From contig NZ_JAVDYG010000001.1 of assembly GCF_031458325.1 (NCBI RefSeq), forward strand, positions 1,488,001 through 1,552,000: DNA of 64,000 bases, written 5' to 3'. This document shows positions 31,607 through 42,116 of this stretch, one piece after another (positions within the stretch are counted from its first letter, which is position 1; each line of letters opens with the position of its first letter). Under the pieces are notes generated by a model. It saw only the letters and a list, made by a program, of their open reading frames with translations, was not told the DNA's origin and searched no databases. The stretch comes from Nocardioides marmoribigeumensis. Its GTDB lineage: Bacteria; Actinomycetota; Actinomycetes; Propionibacteriales; Nocardioidaceae. The position numbers were made by a program, and so were the translations under genes.

Positions 31607-32640
31607 CCCCGTCGGCGGAGGCGCCGGAGCGTCCGCTGCGGTCGCTGCTCCAGGCGGTCAACGCTGTGGCGGGGCAGGCCGAGCTGGAGGGGGTGCTGGA
31701 GACCGTGGTGCAGCAGGCGACCGAGCTGACCGGGGCCCGCTTCGCCGCGCTCGGGGTCCTCAGCGGGGACGGGGAGGTGCTCCGCTTCGTCACGGCCGGG
31801 CCACAGCACCGGGCCTGGGACCGCATCGGCGACCCCCCGCCCGGTCACGACCTGCTCGTGGTGCCGGTCCGGTGCCAGGGCCGCGACTTCGGCCTGCTCT
31901 ACCTGACCGGCCGGTCCCTGACCGAGGAGGACGGGTCGCTCGTGCACGGGCTGGCCGACGCCGCGGGCCTGATGATCGGCCACCTCCGCGCCTACTCCGT
32001 CAGCGAGCGTCGCCGTCGCTGGCTCGAGGCCGCCGACGACGTCTGCCACCTCCTGGCCGACCCGGTGCCGGTGTCACGCGCCCTCGAGCAGGTCGCCCGC
32101 CGGGCGCGGTCGGCTGCCGGTGCCCGCGCGGCCGCGGTCGTCGCGCTCCCGGCCGACGGCTCCCCCGTCGTCCGGACGTACGACGGCCCGCCGGGCCTGG
32201 TCGCCGACGCGGACCTGGTCAGGGCGGCGCTCGGGCCGGGCGACCGTGAGGTGGTCGGCGTCGGTCTCGAGGCCCGGCTGGACGAGCCGGTCGCCCTGGT
32301 GCTGGTCCTGGCACCCGGTGACGACACCGAGCTCGAGCGGGACCTGCTCGCGGCCTTCGCCGACCGGGCCGGGCTGGCGCTCGACCGGGCGCGGGCGGGC
32401 CGGGACCGTGAGGAGCTGGCGGTGGTGAGCGAGCGCGAGCGGATCGCGCGCGAGCTGCACGACACCGTCATCCAGTGGCTCTTCGCCGCGGGACTGCAGC
32501 TGCAGACGCTGCGCGAGGCGCCGCCCGACCTGGTCCAGGAGGGGGTGGACGTCGCGGTCGAGGCCCTCGACGCGGTGATCCGCGAGATCCGGGGGACGGT
32601 GCTCGAGCTCAGCCCGCGTCGAGCAGCTTGGCCGCGATGA
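31603..32640 (+). CDS. GAF-domain histidine kinase lacking its ATPase domain
   Basis: A 345-residue protein with GAF-A (about 20-120), a weaker GAF-B (145-270) and a HisKA_3 phosphoacceptor segment (ERERIARELHDTVIQWLFAAGLQLQ, His near 287). It then stops at GTVLELSPRRAAWPR. The HATPase_c domain, about 130 residues in relatives, is absent. The frame ends inside the 3' end of the convergent DevR gene, 32 bases past that gene's stop. It could be a 3'-truncated pseudogene, or a protein that dimerises with, or is phosphorylated by, the intact DevS-type kinase. Confidence 0.7.
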   Translation: MTPSAEAPERPLRSLLQAVNAVAGQAELEGVLETVVQQATELTGARFAALGVLSGDGEVLRFVTAGPQHRAWDRIGDPPPGHDLLVVPVRCQGRDFGLLYLTGRSLTEEDGSLVHGLADAAGLMIGHLRAYSVSERRRRWLEAADDVCHLLADPVPVSRALEQVARRARSAAGARAAAVVALPADGSPVVRTYDGPPGLVADADLVRAALGPGDREVVGVGLEARLDEPVALVLVLAPGDDTELERDLLAAFADRAGLALDRARAGRDREELAVVSERERIARELHDTVIQWLFAAGLQLQTLREAPPDLVQEGVDVAVEALDAVIREIRGTVLELSPRRAAWPR

Positions 32641-33268
32641 CGGCCGCCTGCGTGCGGCGCTCGACCCCGAGCTTGGCGAGCACGGTCGAGACGTAGTTCT
32701 TGACCGTCTTCTCGGCGAGGAACATGCGCTCGCCGATCTCCTTGTTGGTCAGCCCCTCGGCGATGTACTCCAGCAGCGTGAGCTCCTGCTCGGTCAGCTG
32801 CGCGAGCTCGGGCGCGGTGGTCGTGGGGTTGCGCACCCGCTCGAGCACCCGGCGGGTCAGGGCGGGGTCGATCAGCGACTCCCCGGTGGCGACGTGGCGG
32901 ATCGCGGTGAGCAGGTCGGAGCTCTTGATCTCCTTGAGGACGTAGCCGCTGGCGCCGGCCATGATCGCGGAGAACAGCGCCTCGTCGTCGTCGTAGGAGG
33001 TGAGGATCAGCGCGTTGATCGACGGGTCGATCGACCGCACCGAGCGGCACACCTCGATGCCGGACCCGTCGGGCAGGCGAGCGTCGAGGACGGCCACGTG
33101 CGGGCGCAGCGCGGGGATGCGGGCAGCCGCCTCCACCGCGGAGCCGGACTCCCCCACGATCTCGATGTCACCGGCGGCCTCGAGGAACGTGCGCACCCCC
33201 TGGCGGACGATCTCGTGGTCGTCGAGGAGGTAGACGCGGATGCTCTGCTCAGCAGGTTGACCAGCCAT
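32609..33268 (-). CDS. DevR/DosR-like response regulator (NarL family)
   Basis: A 219-residue response regulator. The receiver domain has LLDDHEIVRQG at residues 14-24, phosphoacceptor Asp in AVLDARLPDG near 61, Thr/Ser in ILTSYDDDEAL and Lys in YVLKEIKSSDL near 111. The LuxR-type helix-turn-helix has LTEQELTLLEYIAEGLTNKEIGERMFLAEKTVKNYVSTVLAKLGVERR. The sequence follows DosR closely, including the YDDDEAL and MFLAEKTVKNYVS stretches. It is the likely partner of the DevS-type kinase at 29006-30649. CAGGCT (33275-33280) is six bases before its ATG. Confidence 0.93.
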   Translation of the reverse strand: MAGQPAEQSIRVYLLDDHEIVRQGVRTFLEAAGDIEIVGESGSAVEAAARIPALRPHVAVLDARLPDGSGIEVCRSVRSIDPSINALILTSYDDDEALFSAIMAGASGYVLKEIKSSDLLTAIRHVATGESLIDPALTRRVLERVRNPTTTAPELAQLTEQELTLLEYIAEGLTNKEIGERMFLAEKTVKNYVSTVLAKLGVERRTQAAVIAAKLLDAG

Positions 33269-33295
33269 GGCCCCAGCCTGCCACCACCGGCCCTC

Positions 33296-33748
33296 TCAAC
33301 CCACCCTCTGGGCGGTCGTCTCGCGGCTCACCTGCCCGACCGGCGCCGACCAGGAGACGCGCACGCCGCCCAAGGGACCCGGCACGACGTCGCACCGGCG
33401 TCGCCCGGCCCCGGTCGACCACACCCGGTCGACCTGGGGGGCGCGTGCTGCGCAGCCTGCCGCGCAGGCGTCGTCGGCCACCGTGGCCCGCAGTTCGTCG
33501 CCGTCGAGGGCCAGGGCCACCACGACCGCCGCGTCGTCGTGGTGGTGGTCGGCGTGATCGAGCAGCAGCGAGACCACCGTCGCGACTTCGAGCGCCGCGT
33601 CCACCGGCACCCGCTCCAGGTCGTCCCCGAGCCGGAGGAGGACCCGGCGTCGCGCGTCGACGGTCGCCTCGCGGACGAGGGCGGCCAGCGCCGGCTCAGC
33701 CGGGCGCGGGGTGCGTTGACGGGGGAGGCGAGGGGCCGGCCGGGTCAT
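33296..33748 (-). CDS. Unrecognised 150-residue protein beside devR-like gene
   Basis: No confident family. It is basic and proline-rich at the N-terminus. A helical part follows (ALAALVREATVDARRRVLLRLG), then alternating strands (VAVALALDGDELRATVADDACAAGC) and a closing VDRVWSTGAGRRRCDVVPGPLGGVRVSW. The STGAGRR...GGVRVSW order faintly resembles the last strands of an HATPase fold, but the N and G boxes cannot be seen. It overlaps the preceding small gene (ATGA) and lies 27 bases before the response regulator, so it belongs to that operon. Confidence 0.5.
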   Translation of the reverse strand: MTRPAPRLPRQRTPRPAEPALAALVREATVDARRRVLLRLGDDLERVPVDAALEVATVVSLLLDHADHHHDDAAVVVALALDGDELRATVADDACAAGCAARAPQVDRVWSTGAGRRRCDVVPGPLGGVRVSWSAPVGQVSRETTAQRVG

Positions 33749-33993
33749 TCGGACTCCGAGGGGTGGGGCGGTCGCTGCAGCGGGAGGGTCGGGGCCGCGG
33801 ACCTGCCCGGGCGCGCCTGGTCGCCCAGGTGTTGTAGGGCGAGGAGCGCCCGGGCCATGACGAGGTCCACCGGACCGGCGACGACCGCGGCCCGGGGCGG
33901 AGGCGCCGCGCTCACGACGCACCGCCCACGTCGGTCCTGCACGTCACGACCGACGAGCCGCCCTGCCTGGTCCAGCGTCACCGGGACGTTCAC
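33745..33993 (-). CDS. Small unrecognised protein (82 residues)
   Basis: An 82-residue ORF placed between the universal stress gene and the 150-residue gene. It reads VTLDQAGRLVGRDVQDRRGRCVVSAAPPPRAAVVAGPVDLVMARALLALQHLG and then a proline-rich tail. It starts at GTG 33993, two bases beyond the USP stop, and overlaps the next gene by four bases, so translation is likely coupled. No function is recognised; codon usage and spacing support it as real. Confidence 0.5.
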   Translation of the reverse strand: MNVPVTLDQAGRLVGRDVQDRRGRCVVSAAPPPRAAVVAGPVDLVMARALLALQHLGDQARPGRSAAPTLPLQRPPHPSESE

Positions 33994-33994
33994 C

Positions 33995-34752
33995 TCAGCG
34001 CACGATCGCGACGGGACAGGGCGCGTGGTGCAGCACCTGCTGGCCGACCGAGGCCAGCAGCGGCCGCGAGAACGGGTGTCGGCCCCGGGCACCGAGCACC
34101 AGCAGCGCGCAGTCCGCACCGGCGGCGACGAGCGCAGGAGCCGGTCGACCGGCGACGACGCCGACGGTGAGCCGGACGTCGGGGTGGGCTCGCCGCGCGG
34201 CGTCCACGACGTCGTGGAGGGCCCGCGGGAGAAGGCGGTCGTCGGCCTCTGCGGCCGGCTCCGCACCGAAGGGATCGGGCGCGTGCACCACGTGCAGCGC
34301 GTGCACCGGAGCGCCGGTGAGCTCCGCCCGTCGCTGGGCGAGCTCCAGCGCCGGCACGCCGCTCGGGCAGACGTCGAGCCCCACCACGATCCGGTCGGAC
34401 TCCGACGAGGTCGGGCGTACGACGACCAGGGGCCCGGTCTGGTGGACGGCGAGGTAGCGGCTCACGGAGCCGACCAGGGCGCCGCCGACGGGCCCGTGCC
34501 CCACGGCACCCACCACCACGACGGCGGCGTCCGAGCCTGCCCGGGCGAGCACGGGACGACGTCCTGCATCGCCTTCCAGGACCGGGTGCCGTCAGCTCCC
34601 CACCCCTCGGACGCCGGCGGCACCGGCGCCACCACCAGCACCTGGACCGGGTCGTGGCCCAGGGCTGCGGTCTCCGCGGCCCACTCCAGGGCCTTCTCGG
34701 CGAGCTGCGACCCGTCGTAGCCCACCACGATCGTGCGGGGGTCGGTGCTCAT
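33995..34752 (-). pseudogene. Tandem universal stress protein, frameshifted in the first domain
   Basis: The first 65 residues (MSTDPRTIVVGYDGSQLAEKALEWAAE...SWKAMQDVV) are in one frame. From 34552 the next frame carries LARAGSDAAVVVVGAVGHGPVGGALVGSVSRYLAVHQTGPLVVVRP, then a complete second USP domain (DRIVVGLDVCPSG ... LGARGRHPFSRPLLASVGQQVLHHAPCPVAIVR). Around 34552-34560 about 40 residues of the first domain are missing and the frame shifts. The second domain might still be made from an internal start. Such proteins bind ATP and are DosR-regulon hallmarks. Confidence 0.7.
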
Positions 34753-34822
34753 GACGTTCCCTTCGGCGCGGGTCGTGGACGTCCCCCCAGTCGATGGAAG
34801 CGCCGACCCGCGGGGACTCCAC

Positions 34823-34838
34823 GGGGCCGGTCGGGCCC
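34823..34838. promoter_or_regulatory. Candidate DosR/OsdR-type box between USP and VOC genes
   Basis: GGGGCCGGTCGGGCCC has GGGCC...GGCCC arms. It sits between the divergent USP (start 34752) and VOC (start 34891) genes. It is the third occurrence of GGGCCGGTCGG in this stress block. Confidence 0.4.
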
Positions 34839-34890
34839 TCGCGGCGCCCCGAAGGTCACCTCGTCGGCAGGCCTTTCCTACGGTGGAGGC

Positions 34891-35613
34891 ATGCAGCTGG
34901 AGAACCTCGTCGTCGACGCCCTCGACCCCCGCCTGCTGGGACCGTTCTGGGAGGCAGCGGTCGGCGGCGAGCAGCTGACCGACGAGCCGGGGATCTACGA
35001 GACCCGGATGCGCGTCGAGGACGGCCCCTGGCTCGACCTGTGCTTCCAGCAGGTCCCCGAGCCGCCGTCGGTGGCGCCGCGGCTCCACCTCGACCTGCTC
35101 GGCGGCGAGCGGCAGTCGGAGGTCGTCGAGCGCCTCCTCGGGCTCGGTGCCCGCCGGCTCGACATCGGCCAAAGCGACGTGCCGTGGGTGGTCCTCGCCG
35201 ACCCCGAGGGCAACGCGCTGTGCGTGATGGAGGAGCGGGAGGAGTACGCCGGCACCGGCCCGGTCGCCGCGCTGCCGCTGAGCTCCGCGGACCCCGAGCG
35301 GGACGGGGACTTCTGGGCTTGGCTGACCGGTTGGGTCGACGGTGACGGGTGTGCCCCGCGCGCCCTGCGGCACCCGTCGGGCCGCGGCCCGTGGCTCGAG
35401 CTGCTGCCCGAGTCCGCGCCCAAGGGGACGGCGAAGAACCGGCTGCACCTCGACGTACGCCTCGATGACGGGGAGGACGCCGACGAGACCGAGGCGGGCA
35501 TCGTCGCGCGCGGCGGGACGCGGCTGCGTCCCGGCTGGGGCGAGCTGCCGTGGCGGTCCTACCTCGACCCGTCCGGCAACGAGCTCTGCGTGCTCCCGCC
35601 GGCCGGCAGGTGA
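34891..35613 (+). CDS. Two-domain glyoxalase/VOC protein
   Basis: A 240-residue protein made of two VOC modules. The first is LENLVVDALDPRLLGPFWEAAVG ... PRLHLDLLGGE ... WVVLADPEGNALCVME; the second is LPLSSADPERDGDFWAWLTGW ... KNRLHLDVRLDD ... YLDPSGNELCVLPP. Each ends with the usual P-x-GNxLC strand. The HLD residues could bind metal. The reaction is unknown. TACGGT (34879-34884) is six bases before the ATG, with GGAGG in the spacer. Confidence 0.85.
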   Translation: MQLENLVVDALDPRLLGPFWEAAVGGEQLTDEPGIYETRMRVEDGPWLDLCFQQVPEPPSVAPRLHLDLLGGERQSEVVERLLGLGARRLDIGQSDVPWVVLADPEGNALCVMEEREEYAGTGPVAALPLSSADPERDGDFWAWLTGWVDGDGCAPRALRHPSGRGPWLELLPESAPKGTAKNRLHLDVRLDDGEDADETEAGIVARGGTRLRPGWGELPWRSYLDPSGNELCVLPPAGR

Positions 35614-35622
35614 GGCTGACCC

Positions 35623-36231
35623 TCAACGAGCGCCGCCGGCCTCCGGCACGACCGCGACGGTGCCCCTGGCCCGCTCGAGCACGGCGGTGGAGATCGAGGA
35701 GCCGAGGAGGCGGGCCACGGACGTGGCCGGGTGGCGACCCACGACCACCAGCTTCCAGGTCCCGCTGCGCGGGGCCAGCACCTCCTCGACGAAGCCGTGC
35801 TTGAGGACGACGTCCACCTCGACGTCGGGGTAGCGCTCCGCCAGGCCGGCCACCGAGGTGGCGACCAGCACACGGAGGTTCTCGAGGACGGCGCCGACGG
35901 GGTCGTGACCGAGGACCCGCTCGTAGGCGGCGAGCGCCGCGCGACCGCGGGAGCCGACGACGACCATGTGGGCGCTCTCGGAGGCGTCGGTGAGCACCCC
36001 GCGCGGGTCCCCGTCCGCCGGCCACGGCTGGGCGTCCAGCAGGGGATGTTGCTCCCGGGCAGCCCGGACGCCGAGGTCGGCCAGGCTCACCGCGTCCTGC
36101 CCGACGCACAGCACGGTCAGCGTGCGGTGCTGCCGCCAGGCCTGCTGTGCCGCCCACTCCAGCGCCCGTGCCGCGTGCGCCGAGCCGTCGACGCCGACCA
36201 CGATCGTGCCCGCCGGGTCCACGCTCCTCAT
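35623..36231 (-). CDS. Universal stress protein, compact two-domain form
   Basis: A 202-residue USP. The first domain has IVVGVDGSAHAARALEWAAQQA and MVVVGSRGRAALAAYERVLGHDPVGAVLENLRVLVA. The second is represented by AERYPDVEVDVVLKHGFVEEVLA and LVVVGRHPATSVARLLGSSISTAVLERARGTVAVVP. Normal tandem USPs are about 290 residues, so parts of both domains have been lost, chiefly the N-terminal ATP-binding strand of domain two. It is in frame throughout and may still fold. A GGAGGAG site precedes the ATG. Confidence 0.75.
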   Translation of the reverse strand: MRSVDPAGTIVVGVDGSAHAARALEWAAQQAWRQHRTLTVLCVGQDAVSLADLGVRAAREQHPLLDAQPWPADGDPRGVLTDASESAHMVVVGSRGRAALAAYERVLGHDPVGAVLENLRVLVATSVAGLAERYPDVEVDVVLKHGFVEEVLAPRSGTWKLVVVGRHPATSVARLLGSSISTAVLERARGTVAVVPEAGGAR

Positions 36232-36351
36232 CGGACCACTCCTCCCGGGACCACGCTTTCCCACCTCCAGTGACCCACGTGCGCGTCGTCCTCGCACGGG
36301 CCGACCCTCCTCGGCGTGAGGGCCGAGAGGCCTTGGCCGGGGGCTCGCGCG

Positions 36352-37347
36352 TCACAGCACCAGCACCGCCGCTCCGGTCACGCGGTCGGCGGCGAGGTCC
36401 TCCAGCGCGTCGTCGGCGCGGTCGAACGGGTAGGCCGTGACCGTCGGACGGACGGCCAGCCGGTCCGCGAGGTCCAGCAGGTGGCGACCGTCGGCGCGGG
36501 TGTTGGCCGTGACGCTCGTGAGCGTCCGCTCCCGGAAGAGGTGGCGCTGGTAGGACATCGGGGGCAGGTCGGTGAGGTGGATGCCGGCGACGGCGAGCGT
36601 GCCTCCTTGGTCGAGTGCCTCGAGCGCGACGGGGACCAGCTCGCCCACCGGGGCGAACTGGATCGCGGAGTCCAGCAGGACCGGCGGTGGGTCCGCTGCC
36701 CCGGCCGCCGACGCGGCGCCGAGCGAGCGGGCGAGCTCCTGCGCCCGGGGGTCGCGCGTCATCACGTGGACCTCGGCACCCTGCGCGATCGCGATCTGGG
36801 CCGTGAGGTGGGCGCTCGCGCCGAAGCCGTAGATCCCGAGCCGGCCGCCCGCGGGCACCCGGGCGCGCGCGAGGGCACGGAAGCCGATGATGCCGGAGCA
36901 CAGCAGAGGGGCGGCCGAGACGTCGTCGAAGGCGTCGGGGAGGCGGTAGGCGAAGCGCTCGTCGACGACGGCGTGCTCGGCGAACCCGCCGTCGGCGTCC
37001 CAGCCGGTGAACCTCGCGGCCGGGCACAGGTTCTCGGCCTCGGCCAGGCACCACCGGCACGCGCCGCAGGTGTGCCGCAGCCAGGCGATGCCGACCCGGT
37101 CCCCCAGCGCGAGGAGGCCGGCCCCGTCCCCCAGCGCCACGACCTCCCCCACGACCTCGTGACCGGGCACGCAGCTGGGCCGGTGCGGAGCCAGGTCGTG
37201 GTCGGCGAGGTGCAGGTCGGTCCGGCAGACCCCACAGGCCCGGACCCGCACGAGCACCTCGGTGGGGCCGGGCCGCGGGACGGGGCGCTCCCCGAGGACC
37301 AGGCGGGGACCGTCTCCCGCGTTCGCGGGGACGCTCCACGCCGGCAT
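36352..37347 (-). CDS. Zinc-dependent alcohol dehydrogenase family protein
   Basis: A 331-residue medium-chain dehydrogenase. The catalytic zinc ligands are Cys in [11 protein letters not shown], His-Glu in PGHEVVGEV and Cys in CSGIIGF. The structural zinc loop is [15 protein letters not shown]. The NAD(P) Rossmann motif GFGASAHL is near 170. All ligands are intact. ATG 37347 is used; an in-frame ATG at 37380 has a GGAGG that touches the codon, so the start is uncertain by 11 residues. Dehydrogenases of this kind are common members of actinobacterial dormancy regulons, which suits the location. Confidence 0.88.
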   Translation of the reverse strand: MPAWSVPANAGDGPRLVLGERPVPRPGPTEVLVRVRACGVCRTDLHLADHDLAPHRPSCVPGHEVVGEVVALGDGAGLLALGDRVGIAWLRHTCGACRWCLAEAENLCPAARFTGWDADGGFAEHAVVDERFAYRLPDAFDDVSAAPLLCSGIIGFRALARARVPAGGRLGIYGFGASAHLTAQIAIAQGAEVHVMTRDPRAQELARSLGAASAAGAADPPPVLLDSAIQFAPVGELVPVALEALDQGGTLAVAGIHLTDLPPMSYQRHLFRERTLTSVTANTRADGRHLLDLADRLAVRPTVTAYPFDRADDALEDLAADRVTGAAVLVL

Positions 37348-37425
37348 CGTCCGTGGCAGGTCACGCGTGCTCGTCCTCATCCTCCGAGGGAAGCGCGGTA
37401 CGGCAGGGGACGACAGGTCCGAGCG

Positions 37426-37451
37426 GCCCGGCCCCGAGGGCCGGGCGGCCC
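37426..37451. promoter_or_regulatory. Overlapping GC palindromes in a divergent promoter region
   Basis: GCCCGGCCC-CGA-GGGCCGGGC (37426-37446) is a perfect hairpin. Overlapping it, GGGCCG-GG-CGGCCC (37438-37451) is a perfect two-arm palindrome with the same GGGCCG/CGGCCC arms as the other candidate DosR/OsdR boxes here. It lies between the divergent zinc dehydrogenase and membrane-protein genes. Confidence 0.45.
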
Positions 37452-37525
37452 TGTCGCTCGGCCGCAGCGCGCACGGATCCTGGAGGCGTCGGGCAACGAG
37501 CCCGGCGCGGCTCAGGAGGTGGACC

Positions 37526-38092
37526 GTGGGGATGCGGCGGTGGTGGCAGGGATGGTCGGTCGCGCTCGCCGTGTCGGCGGTGCTCGTCTCGATCCTGCTG
37601 CACCTCGTCCCGGTGCTGCTGTTCGTCACCGCCGTGATGGTCTTCCTCGGCGGGCTCATCGCCTGGACCGTCGCCGACGGGCTGGGGCGCAACGCCCGTC
37701 ACGCCTGCGAGCAGGGCCTGCTCTGGGGTGGCGTCGGCGGCGCCGCCGCGGCGGGCTGGGTCCCGCTGCTGCACTGGTGGGGTGTCCTGCTGGTGCTGAC
37801 GGCCGTGCTCACCCAGCCCGACCTCGTGAGCGGCGTCCGAGGGATGGCCCGCCGGCGCCTGGCTCCCCCGGTGCCGCCGGAGCGGATGCCCGACGCCGAG
37901 CTGCGTCACCGCTGGCAGGAGACCACGTCCCGGGTGCGGCGGACCACCACGGTCTCCTCGCCCGTCGACGTCGCGCGGATGGTCGAGCTGCTCGAGGAGC
38001 GGGCCCGGATCCTCGACGAGGTGGAGTCCCGCGACCCGGCCGGCTTCGACCGCTGGATCAACGACGAGGCGGGCTGGGACCACTCCCGCTGA
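37526..38092 (+). CDS. Membrane protein of unknown function
   Basis: A 188-residue protein with four hydrophobic segments in the first 110 residues ([68 protein letters not shown]). A charged cytoplasmic tail follows, with a helical [16 protein letters not shown] ... [22 protein letters not shown] 37526 is chosen because AGGAGG (37514-37519) is six bases upstream. No family is recognised. Confidence 0.7.
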   Translation: MGMRRWWQGWSVALAVSAVLVSILLHLVPVLLFVTAVMVFLGGLIAWTVADGLGRNARHACEQGLLWGGVGGAAAAGWVPLLHWWGVLLVLTAVLTQPDLVSGVRGMARRRLAPPVPPERMPDAELRHRWQETTSRVRRTTTVSSPVDVARMVELLEERARILDEVESRDPAGFDRWINDEAGWDHSR

Positions 38093-38099
38093 GCACCGC

Positions 38100-39341
38100 T
38101 CAGCAGCGGATCAGCGGGAGGGTCGGCCGCGTCTCCGGGAGGCGTACGGCGGCCAGGAGCCCGGACAGCGCGGTGAGGGCGCCGACCACCCCGATCGCGA
38201 CGGGGACGCCGGCGAGGTCGGCGAGGAGGCCGCCGAGCAGCGCGCCCAGCGCGAAGCCGAGGTCGCGCCACAGCCGGTAGACCCCGACGGCCCGGGCCCG
38301 CCACGAGGGGGCCGCGACGTCGCCGACGACGGCCAGCAGCGTGGGGTAGACCATCGCGGTGCCGGCCCCGAGCAGGAGGCTGGCGAGCAGCCAGGCGACG
38401 AACCCGTCGCCCATCGCGATGCCGGCCAGCGCGACGGCTTGGAGCAGCATCCCGCCGACGACGAAGGGGCGCCGACCCCGCCGGTCGGACAGGGCGCCGG
38501 TGACCAGCTGGCCGAGGCCCCACACCGCGGGGTAGGCGGCGACCAGGAGCCCGGTCCGGCCCAGGCTCAGCCCCGCCGAGGTGAACAGCACCGGGAACAG
38601 CCCCCAGGCCAGGCCGTCGTTGAGGTTGTTGACCAGGCCCGCCTGGCTGGCCGAGGAGAGGGCGGGGTCGCGCAGGGTCGTGCGCAGCAGGACCTCGCGG
38701 CCGTCGAGGTGCGCGGTCGGCGGTGCGGCGGCCTGCTCGGCACGGGCGTGCCCGCGGGTCTCGCGCACGAGCAGCGCGGAGGCACCGAGCCCCAGCGCGG
38801 CGTACGCCAGGCCGACGAGGAACGGCACGGGCCGCAGGCCGTGCTCCTGCGCGAGCCAGCCGGTGAGCGAGGCGGTGACGGCGACGGCGGCATAGCCGGC
38901 GGCCTCGTTGAGGCCCATCGCCAAGCCACGGCGCGAGGGGCCGACGAGGTCGATCTTCATGATCACCGTGGTCGACCAGGTCAGGCCCTGGCTGATGCCG
39001 AGCAGGGCGTTGGCGACCAGCACCCACGTCCAGCTCGGGGCCCACAGCAGCAGCAGCAGCGGCACCGGCACGGCCACCACCCAGCCGGCGAGCAGGACGG
39101 GGCGGCGGCCGTGGCGGTCCGCCAGCGCGCCGGCGACGACGTTGGTGGCGGCCTTGGCGACGCCGAAGACGACGATGAACGACAGGGCGGCGCTGAAGCC
39201 GGTCAGCCCGAAGGTCTGCTCGGCGAGCAGCGGGACGACGGTCCGCTCCTGGCCGAGCATGCCGCCGACCAGCGCGTTGACCGCGACCAGGAGGGTGAAC
39301 TGGGCGGCGTTCTCGCGGAGCCCGAGCCGGGGTGCGTTCAC
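38100..39341 (-). CDS. MFS transporter
   Basis: A 413-residue, 12-helix MFS protein. The loop motif GALADRHGRRPVLLAGW is between helices 2 and 3 and again as GALSDRRGRRPFVVGG in the second half. NEAAGYAAVAVTA and YRLWRDLGFALGALLGG are conserved-looking helix motifs of an MFS subgroup often found with TauE and rhodanese genes. It starts at GTG, overlapping the TauE stop (GTGA). In this operon an export or uptake role for a sulfur compound is likely but unproven. Confidence 0.85.
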   Translation of the reverse strand: MNAPRLGLRENAAQFTLLVAVNALVGGMLGQERTVVPLLAEQTFGLTGFSAALSFIVVFGVAKAATNVVAGALADRHGRRPVLLAGWVVAVPVPLLLLLWAPSWTWVLVANALLGISQGLTWSTTVIMKIDLVGPSRRGLAMGLNEAAGYAAVAVTASLTGWLAQEHGLRPVPFLVGLAYAALGLGASALLVRETRGHARAEQAAAPPTAHLDGREVLLRTTLRDPALSSASQAGLVNNLNDGLAWGLFPVLFTSAGLSLGRTGLLVAAYPAVWGLGQLVTGALSDRRGRRPFVVGGMLLQAVALAGIAMGDGFVAWLLASLLLGAGTAMVYPTLLAVVGDVAAPSWRARAVGVYRLWRDLGFALGALLGGLLADLAGVPVAIGVVGALTALSGLLAAVRLPETRPTLPLIRC

Positions 39342-40149
39342 GAGACCAGCGCCGGCAGGGCCTCGACGGCGGTGAAGGCCGCGACCGCCAGGAGGAGGCC
39401 GAGGAAGGCCGACTGCAGACGGGCGGTGCTCACGCGGCCGGCGACGCGGGCGCCGATCCAGGCGCCGGCGACGGCGGCGACCGTGAGCAGGACGACCGGC
39501 CACCAGTCGGGCGCGGGCCCGGAGCCGGCGCGCACCGCGAGGGCGGTCGCGGAGGTGACGGTGATGACGACCAGCGACGTGCCGGCGGCCGGCTCGAGCG
39601 GCAGGCCGAGCGCGAGCACCAGCGCGGGGACGACGAGGAAGCCGCCGCCGACGCCGAGGAAGCCGGTGAGCGCACCGACGACCGTGGCGGTGATCAGCAC
39701 CTTGAGGGCGCGCGGGCAGGCGCAGGCGAAGGTCGGCCGGAAGGTGAGGATGGGGTCGTCGATGCGGCTCGGGCCCGGCGACGGCGACCGGCGGCGACGG
39801 ACGACCATCGCGGCGGCGACCACCAGCAGCAGCCCGGAGAACGCCGCCATGAGCACGTCGCCGGGGACGTGGGCGGCCGCTCGCGCGCCGAGCACGGCCC
39901 CCACGATCGCCGTGGCACCGAAGGCCAGGCCCCGCCCGACCAGCACGTGGCCGCGGCGGCGCGCGGTGACCGCCCCGATCAGCGAGGTGACCCCGACGAC
40001 GACGAGCGACCCGGTCGTCGCCTGCCCCGGCGTCTGGTCGAGCAGGTAGACGAGCACCGGCACCGCGAGCACCGACCCGCCACCGCCGAGCGCCCCCAGG
40101 CTGAGCCCGAGGAGGAGCCCGGCCGCGACGGCGAGCAGGTGCAGCGCCA

Positions 40150-40150
<1 letters not shown>
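39338..40150 (-). CDS. TauE/SafE-family sulfite/organosulfonate exporter
   Basis: A 270-residue TauE/SafE permease with about eight helices in two inverted halves. Each half has a Gly-rich first helix (LGLSLGALGGGGSVLAVPVLVYLL; GALTGFLGVGGGFLVVPALVL) with the family's GxGGG core. The loop with CACPRALK lies between halves. It moves sulfite or related anions across the membrane. It is translated between the rhodanese-dioxygenase gene and the MFS gene with overlaps at both ends, so it exports or imports products of persulfide oxidation. Confidence 0.92.
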
Positions 40151-42098
<1,948 letters not shown>

Positions 42099-42116
42099 GG
42101 CGCCAGACTGGGGCCC

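Noticed and set aside
29006-33268. A toxin-antitoxin or abortive-infection module beside the two-component genes
   Set aside because: The small ORFs there fit USP fragments and unknown coupled genes. None shows a toxin fold or a paired antitoxin.
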